A stretch of 64,000 bases of DNA from Molanna angustata. Lineage: Eukaryota > Arthropoda > Insecta > Trichoptera > Molannidae. The DNA lies in the NCBI GenBank assembly GCA_963576475.1, contig OY754982.1, forward strand, positions 2,895,909 to 2,959,908, given 5' to 3'. Made by a program: the position numbers and the translations under genes. The notes under the pieces were generated by a model, which saw only the letters and a list, made by a program, of their open reading frames with translations, was not told where the DNA came from and did not search any database. Numbering within the stretch: position 1 is the stretch's first letter; each line of letters opens with the position of its first letter. This document shows positions 41,335 through 53,574 of the stretch, one piece after another.

Positions 41335-43325
41335 GTGCCGCTTTGTAGAAACCACCCATGAGAAAAAATAATTCATGTTTTTGTATAATATCGTATCAAG
41401 TAGGTGAAATGTTATTTTTTCTTTGTAAATGAATAAAAAATAATTTATTATTATCATTATATTTTACGGCACGTCGTTCAACCCCCCCCCCTTTGCGAAT
41501 TGAGTTTCGGCGGTGTGTGATAGAGTTATGTCATCATTTTGATAAAAATACGTTAGAAGTGATATGGATTGGAAATGATATATGCGAGAATGAATTGCAA
41601 ATAATATCCTGTGGCAAAATAAGATGGAGAAGATTTATTTACTAAAATTTATACTGCAAAAGTGATAAATTCGTTTATATCATAAGCAATGGGATATTTT
41701 CACGTGTGGGGAATTTAATTAAAAACATGCTTTATTTATAAAGAAAAATATTTTGAATTTAATGGTATTATCGACAAAACTCAAAACAAATACTTTCGTA
41801 AATAACTTTAGTTTTAAAATTTTTTGGGTTAATTTTAAACGCCGTATGATTAGATTGATTAGTGGAAGTAACTATGACATCACAGTGCCAGCAAAAAAAT
41901 CGTACTTTATACTTCATACAGTTTGTATACAAGCTCGGTAATTTGACGCGAACTATTATATACAACACACATGGAAATCATTGTAACAAATCGTATAAAT
42001 CATTAAACAAATTATACAAATTGTTACGTGTCTTAAGCATTGAAAAGAAAAACACACAAACATAATAATAACTTTATTGTTACTGTATTTAAATTTTATT
42101 CCTAAAGGCTTATTTAATCAATTGTGATTTACTTATCTGTTTATGTGTATTCCTATGTTCTGTTGGCGTTTATTAAATAAATGAATAAATAATAAATGTT
42201 GATATAAAACTTCAACGAAACGTGAGTAATTAATTGTTAAAAAGATAAAAAAGCTTAATTAAAAAATAACTCATTAACTTTTGAATTACGTGAATTTAAT
42301 TACTTACATCAGTGGAGCCTCCAAAGGCATGGCGTTCGATTAACTCTGCTTACATAAATCTTTGTAAATTAATTTGACAGAAAGTGAATGATCTTAGTCC
42401 GTTTAATAACAATATAGTGCAAACTATGTGAAATGTTTCCAAATTGTGATATCTGCCTCGACTATGCGCTATGTGCGATTTATCACAAATAAATGTTTTG
42501 GTGTGTGTAATTTTTATTTGGTCTGGTAGAGATATAGATAGTGCGAAATGTTAAAATCACATTTTTTTTTGTATGCAAAGAGTGACAATGTCGATAGCCG
42601 TGACATAAATGGTAAGCCGTTTGGTTCCTTTGTAGGCGTCATTTCCGGCAGAGTAAAAAATATATATCATTAAGCAAGTAAATACCATGACGTCAGGCCA
42701 ATAGCACAGATTGGTGAATACATTCAACACTGATGCCTGACGCTTTATCTAGATAATATTTAATTGCAGATACAAATCAGTCTACATAACCACGTCACAG
42801 GAAATTGGAGATAACGTTATATTTTCTTGGATTGTAATACCATTTTAATTAGACCACAATTAGAGCACGTTGTGAATTAAGTCGATATCGTATCGAAAAT
42901 GTGATACGTTTCACATAGATCGCACTAAGGACCGTGGTCTAGGTATAATATTAGAATGGAGTACATTAAGGGAACGACGAGAAAAGGACATCGATGGTTT
43001 GGAAAGGAAAGGGGTTAGAAGGTATTGCGGTATGCGAATGACCCCCCTGAATATAGCAGCAAGCCAAGTGAACTCAACTCATTAACCCTTATGTGCTTAT
43101 ATAAGTGTACATTAAACAAAGGTAGGTAGGTATCTTTATAGGTAGGTAGTTAATGATGATCGGAATTGGTCCCAGTGTGTTGGTTTGGATAGATAATATG
43201 TATGTGTGTATGTGAAGGAATCTGGGAAACCCTTGTGGAGAATTGACTGGATATGATATGGTTCACTTGTGTTTTGCTCGGTATCTCAATGGAATTTAAA
43301 TCGTTCGGTACATGAAAAGAAAGAG
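41335..43325. other. About 2 kb without a recognised element
   Basis: It holds a CCCCCCCCCCC run at about 41482-41492, a short ATAAATGAATAAATAATAAA tail at about 42175-42197, and a GTAGGTAGGTA cluster near 43125-43150. Short open frames around 41750-42065 show no domain. Confidence 0.5.
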
Positions 43326-43329
43326 AAGA

Positions 43330-43566
43330 ATAAATAAGGACAAATTCCGTTCTACTATATCAACTCGAATATAAGACAAGTGGATTAAAGATAGCGCTGA
43401 CTTGGTGACCTCTTACCACAAAGGGAGGTGTGGCACAGCTGAGACGGATGGATGAAATGAAACGATATACGACACGTCCATGCAGACTGCACATGACACG
43501 ACGACATGGAGGCAAATAATGGAAGTGTTCGTCCATGAGTGGACGGTAATAGCCTGAGGAAGAAAA
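43330..43566 (+). pseudogene. RTE-like C-terminal fragment
   Basis: One frame gives RWIKDSADLVTSYHKGRCGT then, after a stop, TAHDTTTWRQIMEVFVHEWT and VIA-stop. The DxxTWRQxxEVFVHEWTVI block matches the last residues of RTE-type polyproteins. It is short and broken, and abuts a SINE. Confidence 0.4.
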
Positions 43567-43570
43567 CATT

Positions 43571-43665
43571 AAGATGGGTCGATGGCAGAGCGGTTAGCGC
43601 GCTGGGCTAGCAATCCACGCATGTACTTGTTTAACAAGGACATATTTATTAAAAATAAAAATAAC
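43571..43665 (+). mobile_element. SINE family 1, internally deleted
   Basis: GATGGGTCGATGGCAGAGCG, GTTAGCGCGCTGGGCTAGCA ATCCA joins directly to CATGTACTTGTTTAACAAGG ACATAT. The T arm with the B box and most of the body are missing. The A-rich end AAAATAAAAATAA remains. Confidence 0.8.
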
Positions 43666-43799
43666 GAACTCGGGGATTGTATGGCGTTGGCGGACTAACG
43701 TGTTTTCCTTTTTGGTTTTGTTCATACCCTTATTGTTCTAAACTGTCTTTAAGTTTGATTTCTGTTTCTACTTTTTGAATAGGCATTCGTTGATTTATT

Positions 43800-44050
43800 G
43801 TTTTTTTCTAATTTGTAATGCTAATTTTTATGTATTTATTTTTAATGATATTTCTAATTTTGTTATTGTATGTTATTTATATTTGTAATGATATTTTTGT
43901 GTATGTTTTGTTAGTTGGAATTCACTGTTAAAAGTATCATTATTTCAAAATGCTAAGCCCCGGCACAGGTTTTTTATACCTAGTGGGGCATTGCAGGTAC
44001 GAATATTATTTGTCAATTATGTATATGTATGAATAAAATAAAAAAAAAAT
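43800..44050 (+). mobile_element. LINE 3' UTR with type 1 stem-loop
   Basis: AT-rich leader, then GCCCCGGCACAGGTTTTTT and ATACCTAGTGGGGC (43957-43989), ATTGCAGGTACGAATATTAT, and an end GAATAAAATAAAAAAAAAAT. It aligns with 53200-53370. Confidence 0.7.
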
Positions 44051-44061
44051 ACATTTTTCAA

Positions 44062-44460
44062 TCTTGACACACATTCATTGCCTCGTCGACATTCATACAT
44101 CGTACTTATACATGTCCGTCAGGTGTTCAATCGTCTTACATTTGCGTCTTTCAGAATATTTTATTTATTTTTTATTTTATCGTTCATATGGTCGAGGCAT
44201 CCTTTTCTAGGGCGCTACCGACCTGTGATTCCGTTCCTTTCAGTTTTGTATATTACCTTCGTCAGGCGTTCTTCACCCATTCTTCCCAAATGGCCAAACC
44301 ATCTCAATGTGTTAACTTTCGTTCTGTTAGTTACATATTTCTTCATCTTGCATTCTTTCCTTGTGTCTTCATTTCATACTCTGTCATACATCGTTCTGCT
44401 ACAAATTCTTCTAAGAGATCTCATTTCAACCTAACACAAATCAACATATTTTTTTTCCTT
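44062..44460 (-). pseudogene. LINE fragment of the 7.4-kb family, reverse
   Basis: The minus strand repeats RKVNTLRWFGHLGRMGEERL and the NVDEAMNVCQD-type end, with GAATGTCGACGAGGCAATGA at the DNA level. An extra run ATAAAATAAAAAATAAATAA interrupts it at about 44160-44185. Confidence 0.65.
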
Positions 44461-44689
44461 CTAAAGTCTTCTTAGATATTGTGTATAGGCCACTGCCATA
44501 TAAATTATGTGTAGAGATGCCGTCATTAATTTTTTTTTTATAAAAATTGTTAAAACAAGTTTGAGATATATTACTACAATGCTGATATTTTTTATAGCAA
44601 ATTAAATTATCTAGTTGAGGGGTTTCCGATTTTTTCGATATTTTTCTATATTTATTCCAATTTTCAGAATACTAGCTTTTATGGTTTTT

Positions 44690-45085
44690 AAGATAAATGG
44701 AAAAATGAAGTAAAAATTCAAAAGTTGATAACCCCTGACTGAAAAAAAATAAAAATTCTGAGCATAAAAGTATTGTAGGCCTATAACTATCTATATTATT
44801 CTGAAATTTTGGGCTCTGTAAATTGAGCGGATCAAAAGTTATAAGACGGGAAGGACACACAGACACATTAAATGTTCTACTCCGAATTCTGAGTAAATCC
44901 ATATACAGAACATATAGGTATGCTGCGAATTCTCTAAGTTGGTGTTTTTTGACTTCAAATTTTGAAAAACCGTGAAAAATATAGACACTGCATACAAATC
45001 TCGCGTATCTTGGCTTGATAATTTGTCGATATGATAAAAGAATAAAATTCTTTTGAACAAATCGACAGTTTCGACGATTTTTCCT
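44690..45085 (+). repeat. Dispersed repeat family C
   Basis: GTTGATAACCCCTGACTGAA, GTAGGCCTATAACTATCTAT, AATTTTGGGCTCTGTAAATT and TGTTCTACTCCGAATTCTGA, ending AACAAATCGACAGTTTCGAC. A stub of the same end lies at 48085-48115. Confidence 0.7.
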
Positions 45086-45099
45086 GCTTACGGGCAACT

Positions 45100-45520
45100 G
45101 TATGGATCACGAGATGAAGAAGACAAAGGTTCATATTTGTATAGTTTTATGTGTTCATGTGCTGTGATATTGAAATAAACAAATCAATAACATGTCCTTA
45201 GGAATGTTGGGATCTAATTAACTGTTGAAATTATTCAGTGTTAGTATCATCTGCGATACGAAGACAACTGTAATTTGACAGCTTCGCTCGAAGATTCTTG
45301 TGATATAATATGGAAAATGTCATTTAACACGAAATAAGTTATCTTGTTATCCTCAAAGTTGTGAAATTTGGCACAGTTTACCTATTTATAAATTTTAATT
45401 CTAAAGCAGTATATAGGTACATAGATTATGATACTATGAGTCTAAGTACATCGACACATCAAACGATCCGCTCGGGAATGGGAGAATATAATAATATAAT
45501 ATAGGGCAGTGTACATGAGT
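45100..45520. other. No recognised feature
   Basis: AT-rich sequence. Confidence 0.45.
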
Positions 45521-45524
45521 TGTC

Positions 45525-45800
45525 ACAGGTAACTCCGTCTTTCCCCTATTTCAGCCATTCGTGTCGCGCGGCGGAGAGGGACGACCGATGCCGAAGTAGA
45601 TTTTGGTCCTTCGAGCCGGATACGCTTCCGCGTGCGTTGAGCTAGTGTGCGTATACCTTTTTAAACTCGAAAATCTCACAAGATTTATCACGCATCTGCA
45701 CATTTACATAAGCAACGGTTGGTTTATGTTAATTCCGATATGGGAAATTTGCGAGAGTGGCGATAAAAGCGGGCCCCGACGGCGGCGTGGGAAATAAAAA
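45525..45800 (+). other. GC-rich patch, possible LTR/primer-site relic
   Basis: CGTGTCGCGCGGCGGAGAGG is followed by TTTTGGTCCTTCGAGCCGGA TACG at about 45601-45624, wording I associate with the region just after the left LTR of insect BEL/Pao elements. A splice-acceptor-like CCCCTATTTCAG sits at 45541-45552. No LTR pair, gag or pol is visible, so this is a suspicion only. The 64-codon frame here has no domain. Confidence 0.25.
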
Positions 45801-45804
45801 CACA

Positions 45805-46395
45805 CAGTTGCGATGTGTTTGTAAGTTTTAAACATGATATTATAACACATCTGAATGAAATAATAATATCGAAAATGGCCCGAGTTTATGTAGGCTTGGA
45901 GCACTTTGGATGCCGGAAGGAAAATATTGGAATAGTGGACTGTATTTAAATGATATTGGGTTTGAATTGAAGATAAAAAGAAGAGAAAAGCACATACGAC
46001 TCTCCTTTATGTCTTGGCTATTTTATATTAAATTTCATTCATTCATAAATGTGACGACCTATGCTTTTGCGTAATATTATTCTACATACATTACGTTCGA
46101 TTCTATAACATTTTAAGAACGTTCCGTCTAAAATAGGTGAGTTCCTATTCCACTTAGTCCAAGTAGATTATTCTATAACGCGAAATAGGAACGTTCCCAT
46201 TCTATTACCATATTTTAGTCGACTGTCAAAATATTTCTAATTTTATTTCACAGTCTGGTCCGACCTGCTAAATCAAAACCCTAGTGATTACCCATATCAT
46301 GGATATAATTATCATATGGAGTTTTATAATATCTTTAGATGTCATTTGATTTCGCCGTTCGGACCAGGCTTGCCCCTGTGATTGGAAGCATACTA
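45805..46395. other. No confident element; weak inverted repeat
   Basis: At 46085-46205, TTCGATTCTATAACATTTTA/GAACGTTCC and TATTCTATAACGCGAAATAG/GAACGTTCCC are related blocks about 100 bp apart. They could be ends of a small element. Confidence 0.3.
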
Positions 46396-46397
46396 GT

Positions 46398-46462
46398 AAT
46401 TTTCACTGCAGCCCGGAGTATTTTATTTAGGTTAAAATTTGCACTGCAGCCCGGAGTATTTT
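46398..46462 (+). repeat. Direct duplication of about 33 bp
   Basis: TTTTCACTGCAGCCCGGAGT / ATTTTATTTA occurs at about 46399 and again at about 46436 with small changes. Confidence 0.85.
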
Positions 46463-46479
46463 ATTTATGTTAAAAACAT

Positions 46480-47025
46480 TAGTTATGTATGGAATACCTG
46501 AGCTGCCGAGCTGCCCAGATCTGGAATACCTCTTGACTAGCAACAGGCTCAGATCAAGAAATCCCCCGCTAAAAACAGCAAAAAAGTCTACATGACTCCA
46601 ACTTGAGCATCATGGAGACATGGAGATCCAGATGGGAGGAGGCCTCGGACCCGGTGAACCACGGCCTGCCCTGCATATCAATTAAACCGCCGGGATCGAA
46701 TCAGCCACGTAAAGTCGGGACAGCCTTAAATAGAATCCGAACTAGACATGGCAGATGTGCTGACTTTTTTCACAAATGTAGCTGGTTGGACTCCCCTAGA
46801 TGCGACTGCGGGGCGGATATATAGACCATGGACCACATTGTGTCCTCAGGGCGTACGCGGGAGATTTCAAGGACTTCTTCTTGTTGAGTGACTCAGCTAC
46901 GAATTATATTTTAAACATTGACATTAAACCTTGACAAGCAAGCCTACTTGTGCTAATTACTATTATTATTGTATCTAAACTTTGTTTTATTATGATGTGT
47001 ATGTGATTAACCCATACGATAAATA
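46480..47025 (+). pseudogene. LINE C-terminus with Cys/His knuckle
   Basis: Frames give PDLEYLLTSNRLRSRNPPLK, WRSRWEEASDPVNHGLPCIS, NRIRTRHGRCADFFHKCSWL then DSPRCDCGADI, stop, TMDHIVSSG. The RxRTxHGR...SPxCxCGAxxxTxxHIV block is the C-terminal zinc-knuckle-like region of R1/LOA/Jockey-type elements. The last residues FLLSDSATNYILNIDIKP precede a stop near 46934. The 3' UTR ends ATAAATAAATAATG at about 47024. It has stops and shifts and no RT core. Confidence 0.65.
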
Positions 47026-47039
47026 AATAATGTAGGTAC

Positions 47040-47300
47040 TCGTGTTGCGTCATATTAAAACCAAGAATATTAGTGCAGATCGATTGAAATGTTAGGTTAG
47101 GTGACATGACGCAATGAACAGTGCGCAGTACGCAACCGTAGTCTGCGCCATAGACAATTTGAGTTCAAATTATTATCTACGGTGCACTAATTTTGTAGAT
47201 TGTATTTTTAAGGAAAGCGTCGGTTAAAGAATACGAAATAAATTCAAATGACCTTGATTCTAAAATTTTAAAACGTTTCTATTTAAAGGTAGGTATTGGA
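47040..47300 (+). repeat. Dispersed repeat family E, copy 2
   Basis: ATATTAGTGCAGATCGATTG, AAATGTTAGGTTAGG and GATTCTAAAATTTTAAAACG; partner of 8745-9040. Confidence 0.6.
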
Positions 47301-48740
47301 CGTACTGGATAGTAATAAAATTAAGGGAATCGAGAAGACAATAAAAATGTATTCATTGATTTAGTTTTTTTTTGTGAAAGAAGGTGATCATCAATCTGTA
47401 AAAAAACTGTGAAATAATACACTGCGAAAAAAATTAAATATGTGATGTTGATAAGAAAACGAAGGACATTTGGATATAGTCTTCACCTTTCGACAATCCT
47501 TGGTACAAGTTTTCGAGCTGAGAAAAATGTTACATTTACCATTTCCACGGTACATAATATTGTATAATTTTCCTCAATTCTTAACAGTCTACTGCACTTG
47601 TGTAAATTTTACTCAAGCCTCAACAAGGGATTGAAGTGCTATTCAAACATATATAATAATAATAATGTACCTACTGAAACGTTGAGATATTTATTATACA
47701 AATATCGTATTCTAGGATTGAGATAAAAATCTGGCACAAAATAAAAACTCTTGGATTTGTTCAAATATATCTACTACCAGGAGGGTCTACATGCTCTTGT
47801 ATTTTGCAAAAGGAAACATTCTTCAGTCGTTTTATAACATTTTCATTTACATATCAAAAATATAATTATTGTACTAGTTGCATGTAACACATGAGATCCA
47901 ACTGTCATGTACCGTGAGTACACGCATCTTAGTGTCGTATTTATAAACTATCCTCAATGCTTGCGTCAATACTTAGCACACAGAAATGTATGGAATTTAT
48001 CATGCTAAGTATTGAGAAGATTCTTAGTAAGTTTTATTAATTCGGGCCTTAGATTTTAACTGCCTCTTCCTTCCATAGAATTTCATTCTCTTGAACGAAT
48101 CGACAGTTGGATAACTATTTATTTATTTGGCATCGATACATAATTACATTATACATAATTACATTATACATAATACAGCGTTAAGTACCTATAACAACAA
48201 AATAATTTCAAGAATACAGTGATATATATCCTAAATTTAATGCTAGGTAACTATTAAAAGTCTTTTTTACCATTATGAAATTCTGTATTATTTTTATATT
48301 GTCTAACTGAACCTGCTAACTAAGTGAACCTGCTTTAGGACGTACGATTAGTATCAATAACTTAACCATATTATTTAGTGCTTGAAAACTAAATACTTAA
48401 AAATTTACCTAATAAAGCAAACAAACTAGAATAAACTTAATTTATTGTTAGATTTATCTATGCCGATGGATATAAGACAATTGTACATTTTTTTTTAGAA
48501 TGTCTATTTTCATATTTTTCCAAGGGCCAAGAAATTTAAAATTACGCTGTGCGAATGTGGTGTTTTTTTTCTTTATAATCATAGTCCTTTGAGCATTATA
48601 TACTAAAGCTATCTTTATATACGATTTTTACAACAATCAACAATCCATTTTTATCCATGACCCTTAAAGTTCATGGATTTTAGTGATTTATTGTTTCAAA
48701 TAAATATAAAATTCTATGAATTATTTGAAAAACTAGGTAT
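47301..48740. other. Mostly unassigned
   Basis: Holds the 34-nt word shared with 59594-59627 (47873-47906), a possible small inverted element at 47935-48050 (GTCGTATTTATAAACTATCC / AGTTTTATTAATTCGGG), a family C stub at 48085-48115, and a reverse TTTATTTATTT tail at about 48119. No gene. Confidence 0.4.
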
Positions 48741-48744
48741 GTAC

Positions 48745-49426
48745 TTAAGAGGGTGACTGCTGCCAACGTACCTCATTTTTTAATTTCAATTTGCATCATT
48801 ACTACAAAACGAATCGTTTTGAAAAAAAATAGCTAGTTAATTTGGATATTAACAAAGAAAAATATACCTTAACTTTTAATTATGTTCTGTTTATATTCTT
48901 GTAGGAAAATAATAAGCATACCCCGATTTTTGACATTTATCTTAAATTTATAAAAAACTATAAGGTATAGAGCATTATATTTTTTTATAAACTAAAGAAG
49001 ATCAAAATATATGGAAAAATACCATGTTACGTTGTATTGATGCATCAGGTTAAGTTAATAAACCAAAAAAAACTATTATTTCGCAATGGCGCTGAATGGA
49101 AAATAAATGTTTTTTTGGTTTATTTACTAAACCTGAAGCATTAATGCAACGTCACATCATATTTTTCTAGATAATTTTGCCTTTTTAATTAAAAAAAAAA
49201 CTAAACCTTATTTTTTATTAAAAATATAAGATCAACGTTGAAAATCGGGGTATGCCATTATTTTTCAAGAAGAATTTATACATAACATTATCAAAAGTAA
49301 GATATATTTTCTTTATTAATACCCAAACTATCTAGGTACATTATTTTTTTTAAACGATTTGATAAGAAATAATGATGGTATATCACATTGAAAAATAGGT
49401 ATGTTGGCAGTAGTCCCCCCCCTTAA
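48745..49426. mobile_element. TTAA fold-back element, copy 3
   Basis: TTAA at 48745-48748 and 49423-49426; termini GAGGGTGACTGCTGCC and, inverted, GGGGGGGGACTACTGCC. Palindrome centre near GCAATGGCGCTGAATGG (about 49084-49100). Same orientation as copy 2. Confidence 0.9.
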
Positions 49427-49429
49427 TGT

Positions 49430-50140
49430 TGAAATATTTTATTTGTTCTCTTGTTTAGACGACTAGAAAATGTCTGTGTTGACATTATGAATAAGTGGGT
49501 ACTTTGTGTTTGATGTATAGAGATCTTTAATACTTCATAGAGGTTGATTTACATAGTGCATATCTAATTAATTTGAGGTAGTTGGGTTCATGTTTTCAGT
49601 TCGTGTTCAACTGAGGGTCAACATCATGATATTTTAGAATTGCTTTCATAGCAGCAGGTAATTCTCCTCTACCGCTCTTTACTGTACACCCTGATGTGAC
49701 TCTCCGAAAACTATAGAGAGATGCATTGAAATATCTCAAACATAAATAAGGGTATTTTACAAACGATAACTTTGGGGCATTTCTGCTTAAAAATTCCATC
49801 TGAATATTCAGAATTTCGTTGGGGTAATTCAAAAATTCTACATTAATATTTAACCGCATTTTGAATATGAGGATAAAACTGTGTTGGCTTAGTGTTTACT
49901 GCGCTAGACTTGTCATCCAGGCAACTTGATGTCATTTTTCTGTTAAAAAATATAGAACTTATTTAGAATCACTATTATATATATATACAGTATACACCTG
50001 ACTTACTTCAATTACTCCTACCAAACAATAGTAATATTAATAAATTAGTAACAAAGTGGCAGTAACAATGGACAGGGGCAGAGAAGAGTGTGAGAGGGAT
50101 CTTACTCATGTTTTGAAATGACGGATCTCACTCATAATAT
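49430..50140. other. Unassigned spacer with one unexplained open frame
   Basis: On the minus strand 49596-49859 is open for 87 codons (CLRYFNASLYSFRRVTSGCT then VKSGRGELPAAMKAILKYHD). It looks protein-like but I do not recognise it and see no splice support. At 49885-49935 TTGGCTTAGTGTTTACTGCG / CTAGAC resembles a decayed tRNA-type head. Confidence 0.3.
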
Positions 50141-50141
50141 C

Positions 50142-50815
50142 TTAAGGGGGGACTGCTACCAACGTACCTATTTTTCAATTTGATAAACCATAATTATTTC
50201 TTATCAAATCGTTTTGAAAAAAATAATTTAGATAGTTTGGGTATTAATAAACAAAAATATACTAAAAAATAAATTCTTGTAGAAAAATAATGGCATACCC
50301 CGATTTTCAACGTTTATCTTATATTTTTATAAACTATAAGGCGTAGAGTAATATATTTTTTTTTTAAATTAAAGAAGACAAAAATATCTAGAAAAATATG
50401 ATGTGACGTTGCAGTAATGCTTCAGGTTTAGTAAATAAACCTAAAAAACATTTATTTTTCATTCTGCGCCATTGTGTAATAAAAGTTTTTTTGGTTTATT
50501 TACTTAACCTGATGCATTAATGCAACGTCATATCATATTTTTCCTGGTATTTTGTTCTTCTTTAATTTATAAAAAAAAATATTGCTCTATAACATATATT
50601 TTTTTAGAAAATTAAGATTAATATCTAAAATCAGGGTATGCTTATTATTTTCCTACAAGAATATATATACAGAACATAATCAAAAAGTTAATGTATATTT
50701 CTCTTTATTAATATCCAAACTAACAAGGTTATTTTTTTTCAAAATGATTCGTCTAGTAATAATGATGCTATATCAAATTGAAAAAAAAGTACGTTGGCAG
50801 CAGTCACCCTCTTAA
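50142..50815. mobile_element. TTAA fold-back element, copy 4
   Basis: TTAA at 50142-50145 and 50812-50815; termini GGGGGGACTGCTACC and, inverted, GAGGGTGACTGCTGCC. The loop word CATTCTGCGCCATTGTG sits at about 50459. Same orientation as copy 1. Confidence 0.9.
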
Positions 50816-50869
50816 CACATGTACATACAATACGCACGGACTACTTTTTGACTGACTAAATACTTGCAC

Positions 50870-51050
50870 AGCTACTCATTTTGAATAAGTATTGCCTCGG
50901 AACAGACTTTTGCCTAGTGAGGCAATATATTCAAGAACTTAATATTGATATATATTTTCTATTTGAATTGTAATAATATTGTTATGTAATTATGGCTTAT
51001 GTAATTATTTTTTTTATTTGGAAGTAAAAACAAAACAAAACATCATAGAA
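50870..51050 (+). mobile_element. LINE 3' UTR with type 1 stem-loop
   Basis: ATTGCCTCGGAACAGACTTT then TGCCTAGTGAGGCAAT at 50891-50926 forms a perfect outer stem (ATTGCCTC/GAGGCAAT). An A-rich end follows at about 51030-51045. Confidence 0.65.
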
Positions 51051-51094
51051 TCAAACTTAAACGATCGTTGCGTTTTGATAAAAATCAATGTCTT

Positions 51095-51400
51095 CTCTTC
51101 TTCGTTTCTTCAATGCTGAGGGTCGTGACCTATGGGGCCGCCAATGGATAGAACGAGTCGCCACCAGTCCTCTCTGTCCTCTGTAGCTCGCACCGCCGAA
51201 TAAAGGTCGTTCCCAGTCATCTCCTTTATTTGGTCACACCATCGCGCAAAGGATCGGCCTCTACTTCTTTTTCCTGGTACACTTCCTGTGATAATATTTT
51301 TTTCCAGGTAACCTGGCTGTCTCCTGGTGATGTGACCAAAGAAGCTCAATATCTGGCGGATGCATACTGTAGAAAGTAGACTGTAGATACATATATTGAT
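51095..51400 (-). pseudogene. LINE C-terminus, reverse, fairly well preserved
   Basis: The minus frame is open for about 100 codons ending at 51110: LSFFGHITRRQPGYLEKNII, TGSVPGKRSRGRSFARWCDQ, IKEMTGNDLYSAVRATEDRE and DWWRLVL...GHDPQH. GHI-x-R...GKRSRGRxxxRWxDQIK...DRExWWRL is the C-terminal block of endonuclease-RT elements, related to the piece at 1300-1510. The RT core is missing by 5' truncation. Confidence 0.7.
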
Positions 51401-51439
51401 TTTTACACATACTGTGTAAAAATCATTATATCTCATTCA

Positions 51440-52525
51440 TAAACTATAAGCATGAATTTGGACTTGTACATTAGTGAAAACATAAGTTGATTTACACTTC
51501 ATAAGTGATATCTACATGAATTTATTTATAGCTTTGGGTTGTGCAAAGGAAATAATACATTTGTGAGTATAGATTTATTAAAATAATTGTTTATCAGAAG
51601 GATAAGATTATGTGTACGTGTTCAAATGATATATTATTTCCAAATGTGATATCGCAAAAGTCAGTTAATTCAAAATTAGATATAAGTTCAATATAAAATG
51701 ATGAAAGGGTTTCAAATAAAATGTTACTTAAATGATCAAATACCAATATTAGTATGAACATTTGTATACTTAAGAGGACATATAACGCTAAACTTAGTGA
51801 CTGAAAACATGATATATTAAAACCGCTCAATGCACTATGAAGTTAAGCGTTAGTAAGGGTAAATATCACTTGAGTTAAAAAAGGTTTATACGTGATTTCA
51901 ACTATCGGAAACCCCAAATTTGTTGATTTTTTGCATTTTATAAACAAACCTTAGTTGAAATGAAAAAACTTTATCGGTCATTCACTTTGATTTTATGCAC
52001 TCTTTAAGCTTATAAAAGATTTATTTCTCTATGACACATGGTTATGGAGTAATTTAACAAAAATGCTGTAAAAAAGGATATTTTTAATCATTAATTTATA
52101 GGAATTTAGGCCGAATTTTAAAATTGTATGACGAACATTCACTAGAGAAATGTTGAAAAGACTTAAACTATTATTTCTAGAAACACACTGTTTAACATAT
52201 TTAAGGGATTTGATTTGAAATTGAGGTGTTTAGGTTTATATGGTCCCTTAAACTTAATTAATAATAATTCAGTTGTTCCTGATGTTGAGAGTCGGAACAA
52301 TTAAAATTACGGTAAACGCGACACTGTATTCAATTAGACGGTTGACTCATGAATATATGTAGGTACTTGATTTGTTCATTAATCTGTCGAGGATAATATG
52401 CACATGCATTGTAGTTATTCAAGAGCGCAGCGACACACATAAAATCATATGTAATACGTACATTCTCTGTAGTAAAAAATTCAGTGTTTATAGGAAATAC
52501 TATATGACACTATGCAGAGGAGGTT
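51440..52525. other. No recognised feature
   Basis: AT-rich sequence with no repeat structure or motif that I can support. Confidence 0.5.
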
Positions 52526-52529
52526 TTTT

Positions 52530-53117
52530 ACCCATTGCTTATGATCCTAGGCAGAGACAATCAAACCATAGAAATTGAGAGAATAATAAGTCTCGCATGG
52601 GCGGCCTTTGGGAAACTCGATAACACCTTTCGTAGCCCCATACCGAATTCCCTGAAGTCAAGGGTGTATGAGCAATGCATTCTGCCAGTATTCACTTATG
52701 GCATGGAAACAACGACCTTAACCAAATTGTCTGCCAACAAGCTGCGTATAGCACAAAGGAAAATAGAAAGAATAATGTTGGCCATAAAACTATAAGACAG
52801 GAAGAGGAATGACTGGATACGCAGTCAGACCAAACTGTCCGATATGGTTGAGAGAATAGCCATGCAGAAGTGGAGATGGGCAGGACACCTATCAAGAATG
52901 ACCGACAATAGATGGACGAAAAGACTGGTGGAGTGGAGACCGAGAGGCGACAAGAGACCACAAGGGCGACCCCCTAACAGATGGATGGACGACATTAAAA
53001 GATTTGTTGGACCACAGTGGATGGGAGTCGCACAGGAACGGGAGGAGTGGAGAAGGAGAGGGGAGGCCTATGTCCTGCAGTGGGCAAACACAGGCTGATG
53101 ATGATAATGATGCTTTC
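52530..53117 (+). pseudogene. RTE-like retrotransposon 3' end
   Basis: Frames read TIEIERIISLAWAAFGKLDN, VYEQCILPVFTYGMETTTLT, KLRIAQRKIERIMLAIKL-stop, then MVERIAMQKWRWAGHLSRMT, PQGRPPNRWMDDIKRFVGPQ and WRRRGEAYVLQWANTG-stop at 53098. The element ends TGATGATGATAATGATG, the short-repeat tail typical of RTE elements. One frame break near 52793. Same family as 28130-28275 and, more distantly, 590-1135. Confidence 0.85.
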
Positions 53118-53129
53118 GACCACATACTT

Positions 53130-53370
53130 TATTTTGCTCTATGTACATTCGTGCATTTTTTTATATTATGTTTTTTTTATTTTCATTGTTATTTGTAATA
53201 TTCTCACTTTTTATGTAAGATTGATGTTGGCACCAACTAATACAGTGTCACTGTCTCGAGATGCATTGGCCTCGGTACAGGTTTATTTGCCTAGTGGGGC
53301 ATTGCAGATTCAATAATAATTGTAATGTCTATTAGTGTAGGTATGCATAAATAAATGAATATTAAAAATT
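53130..53370 (+). mobile_element. LINE 3' UTR with type 1 stem-loop
   Basis: GGCCTCGGTACAGGTTTATT then TGCCTAGTGGGGC (53268-53300), ATTGCAGATTC, and an end ATAAATAAATGAATATTAAA. Close to 43800-44050. Confidence 0.7.
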
Positions 53371-53574
53371 GTGTATTTGCTCATAAATTGAACGAATTAT
53401 GTTTTTGCAAATCCGCAACGTCAATTGTTAAATTCTGCTTGTACCTATCCTCGTTCTCTGCCATATCAACTTTATAGTCTTAGCCAAACGGCGAGTGGTC
53501 TCGATGAGTTTCGTGCGAGAGATGTAAGAAGAGATTATTCTCCCCACGCCAGGCTATATAATATTATAAAGTTA

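Noticed and set aside
44078..44475. Plus-strand frames of 118 and 95 codons
   Set aside because: They are antisense to the reverse LINE fragment at 44062-44460.
45525..45660. Host first exon with acceptor CCCCTATTTCAG
   Set aside because: There is no continuing open frame with a recognisable domain and no donor; an LTR-element relic seems at least as likely.
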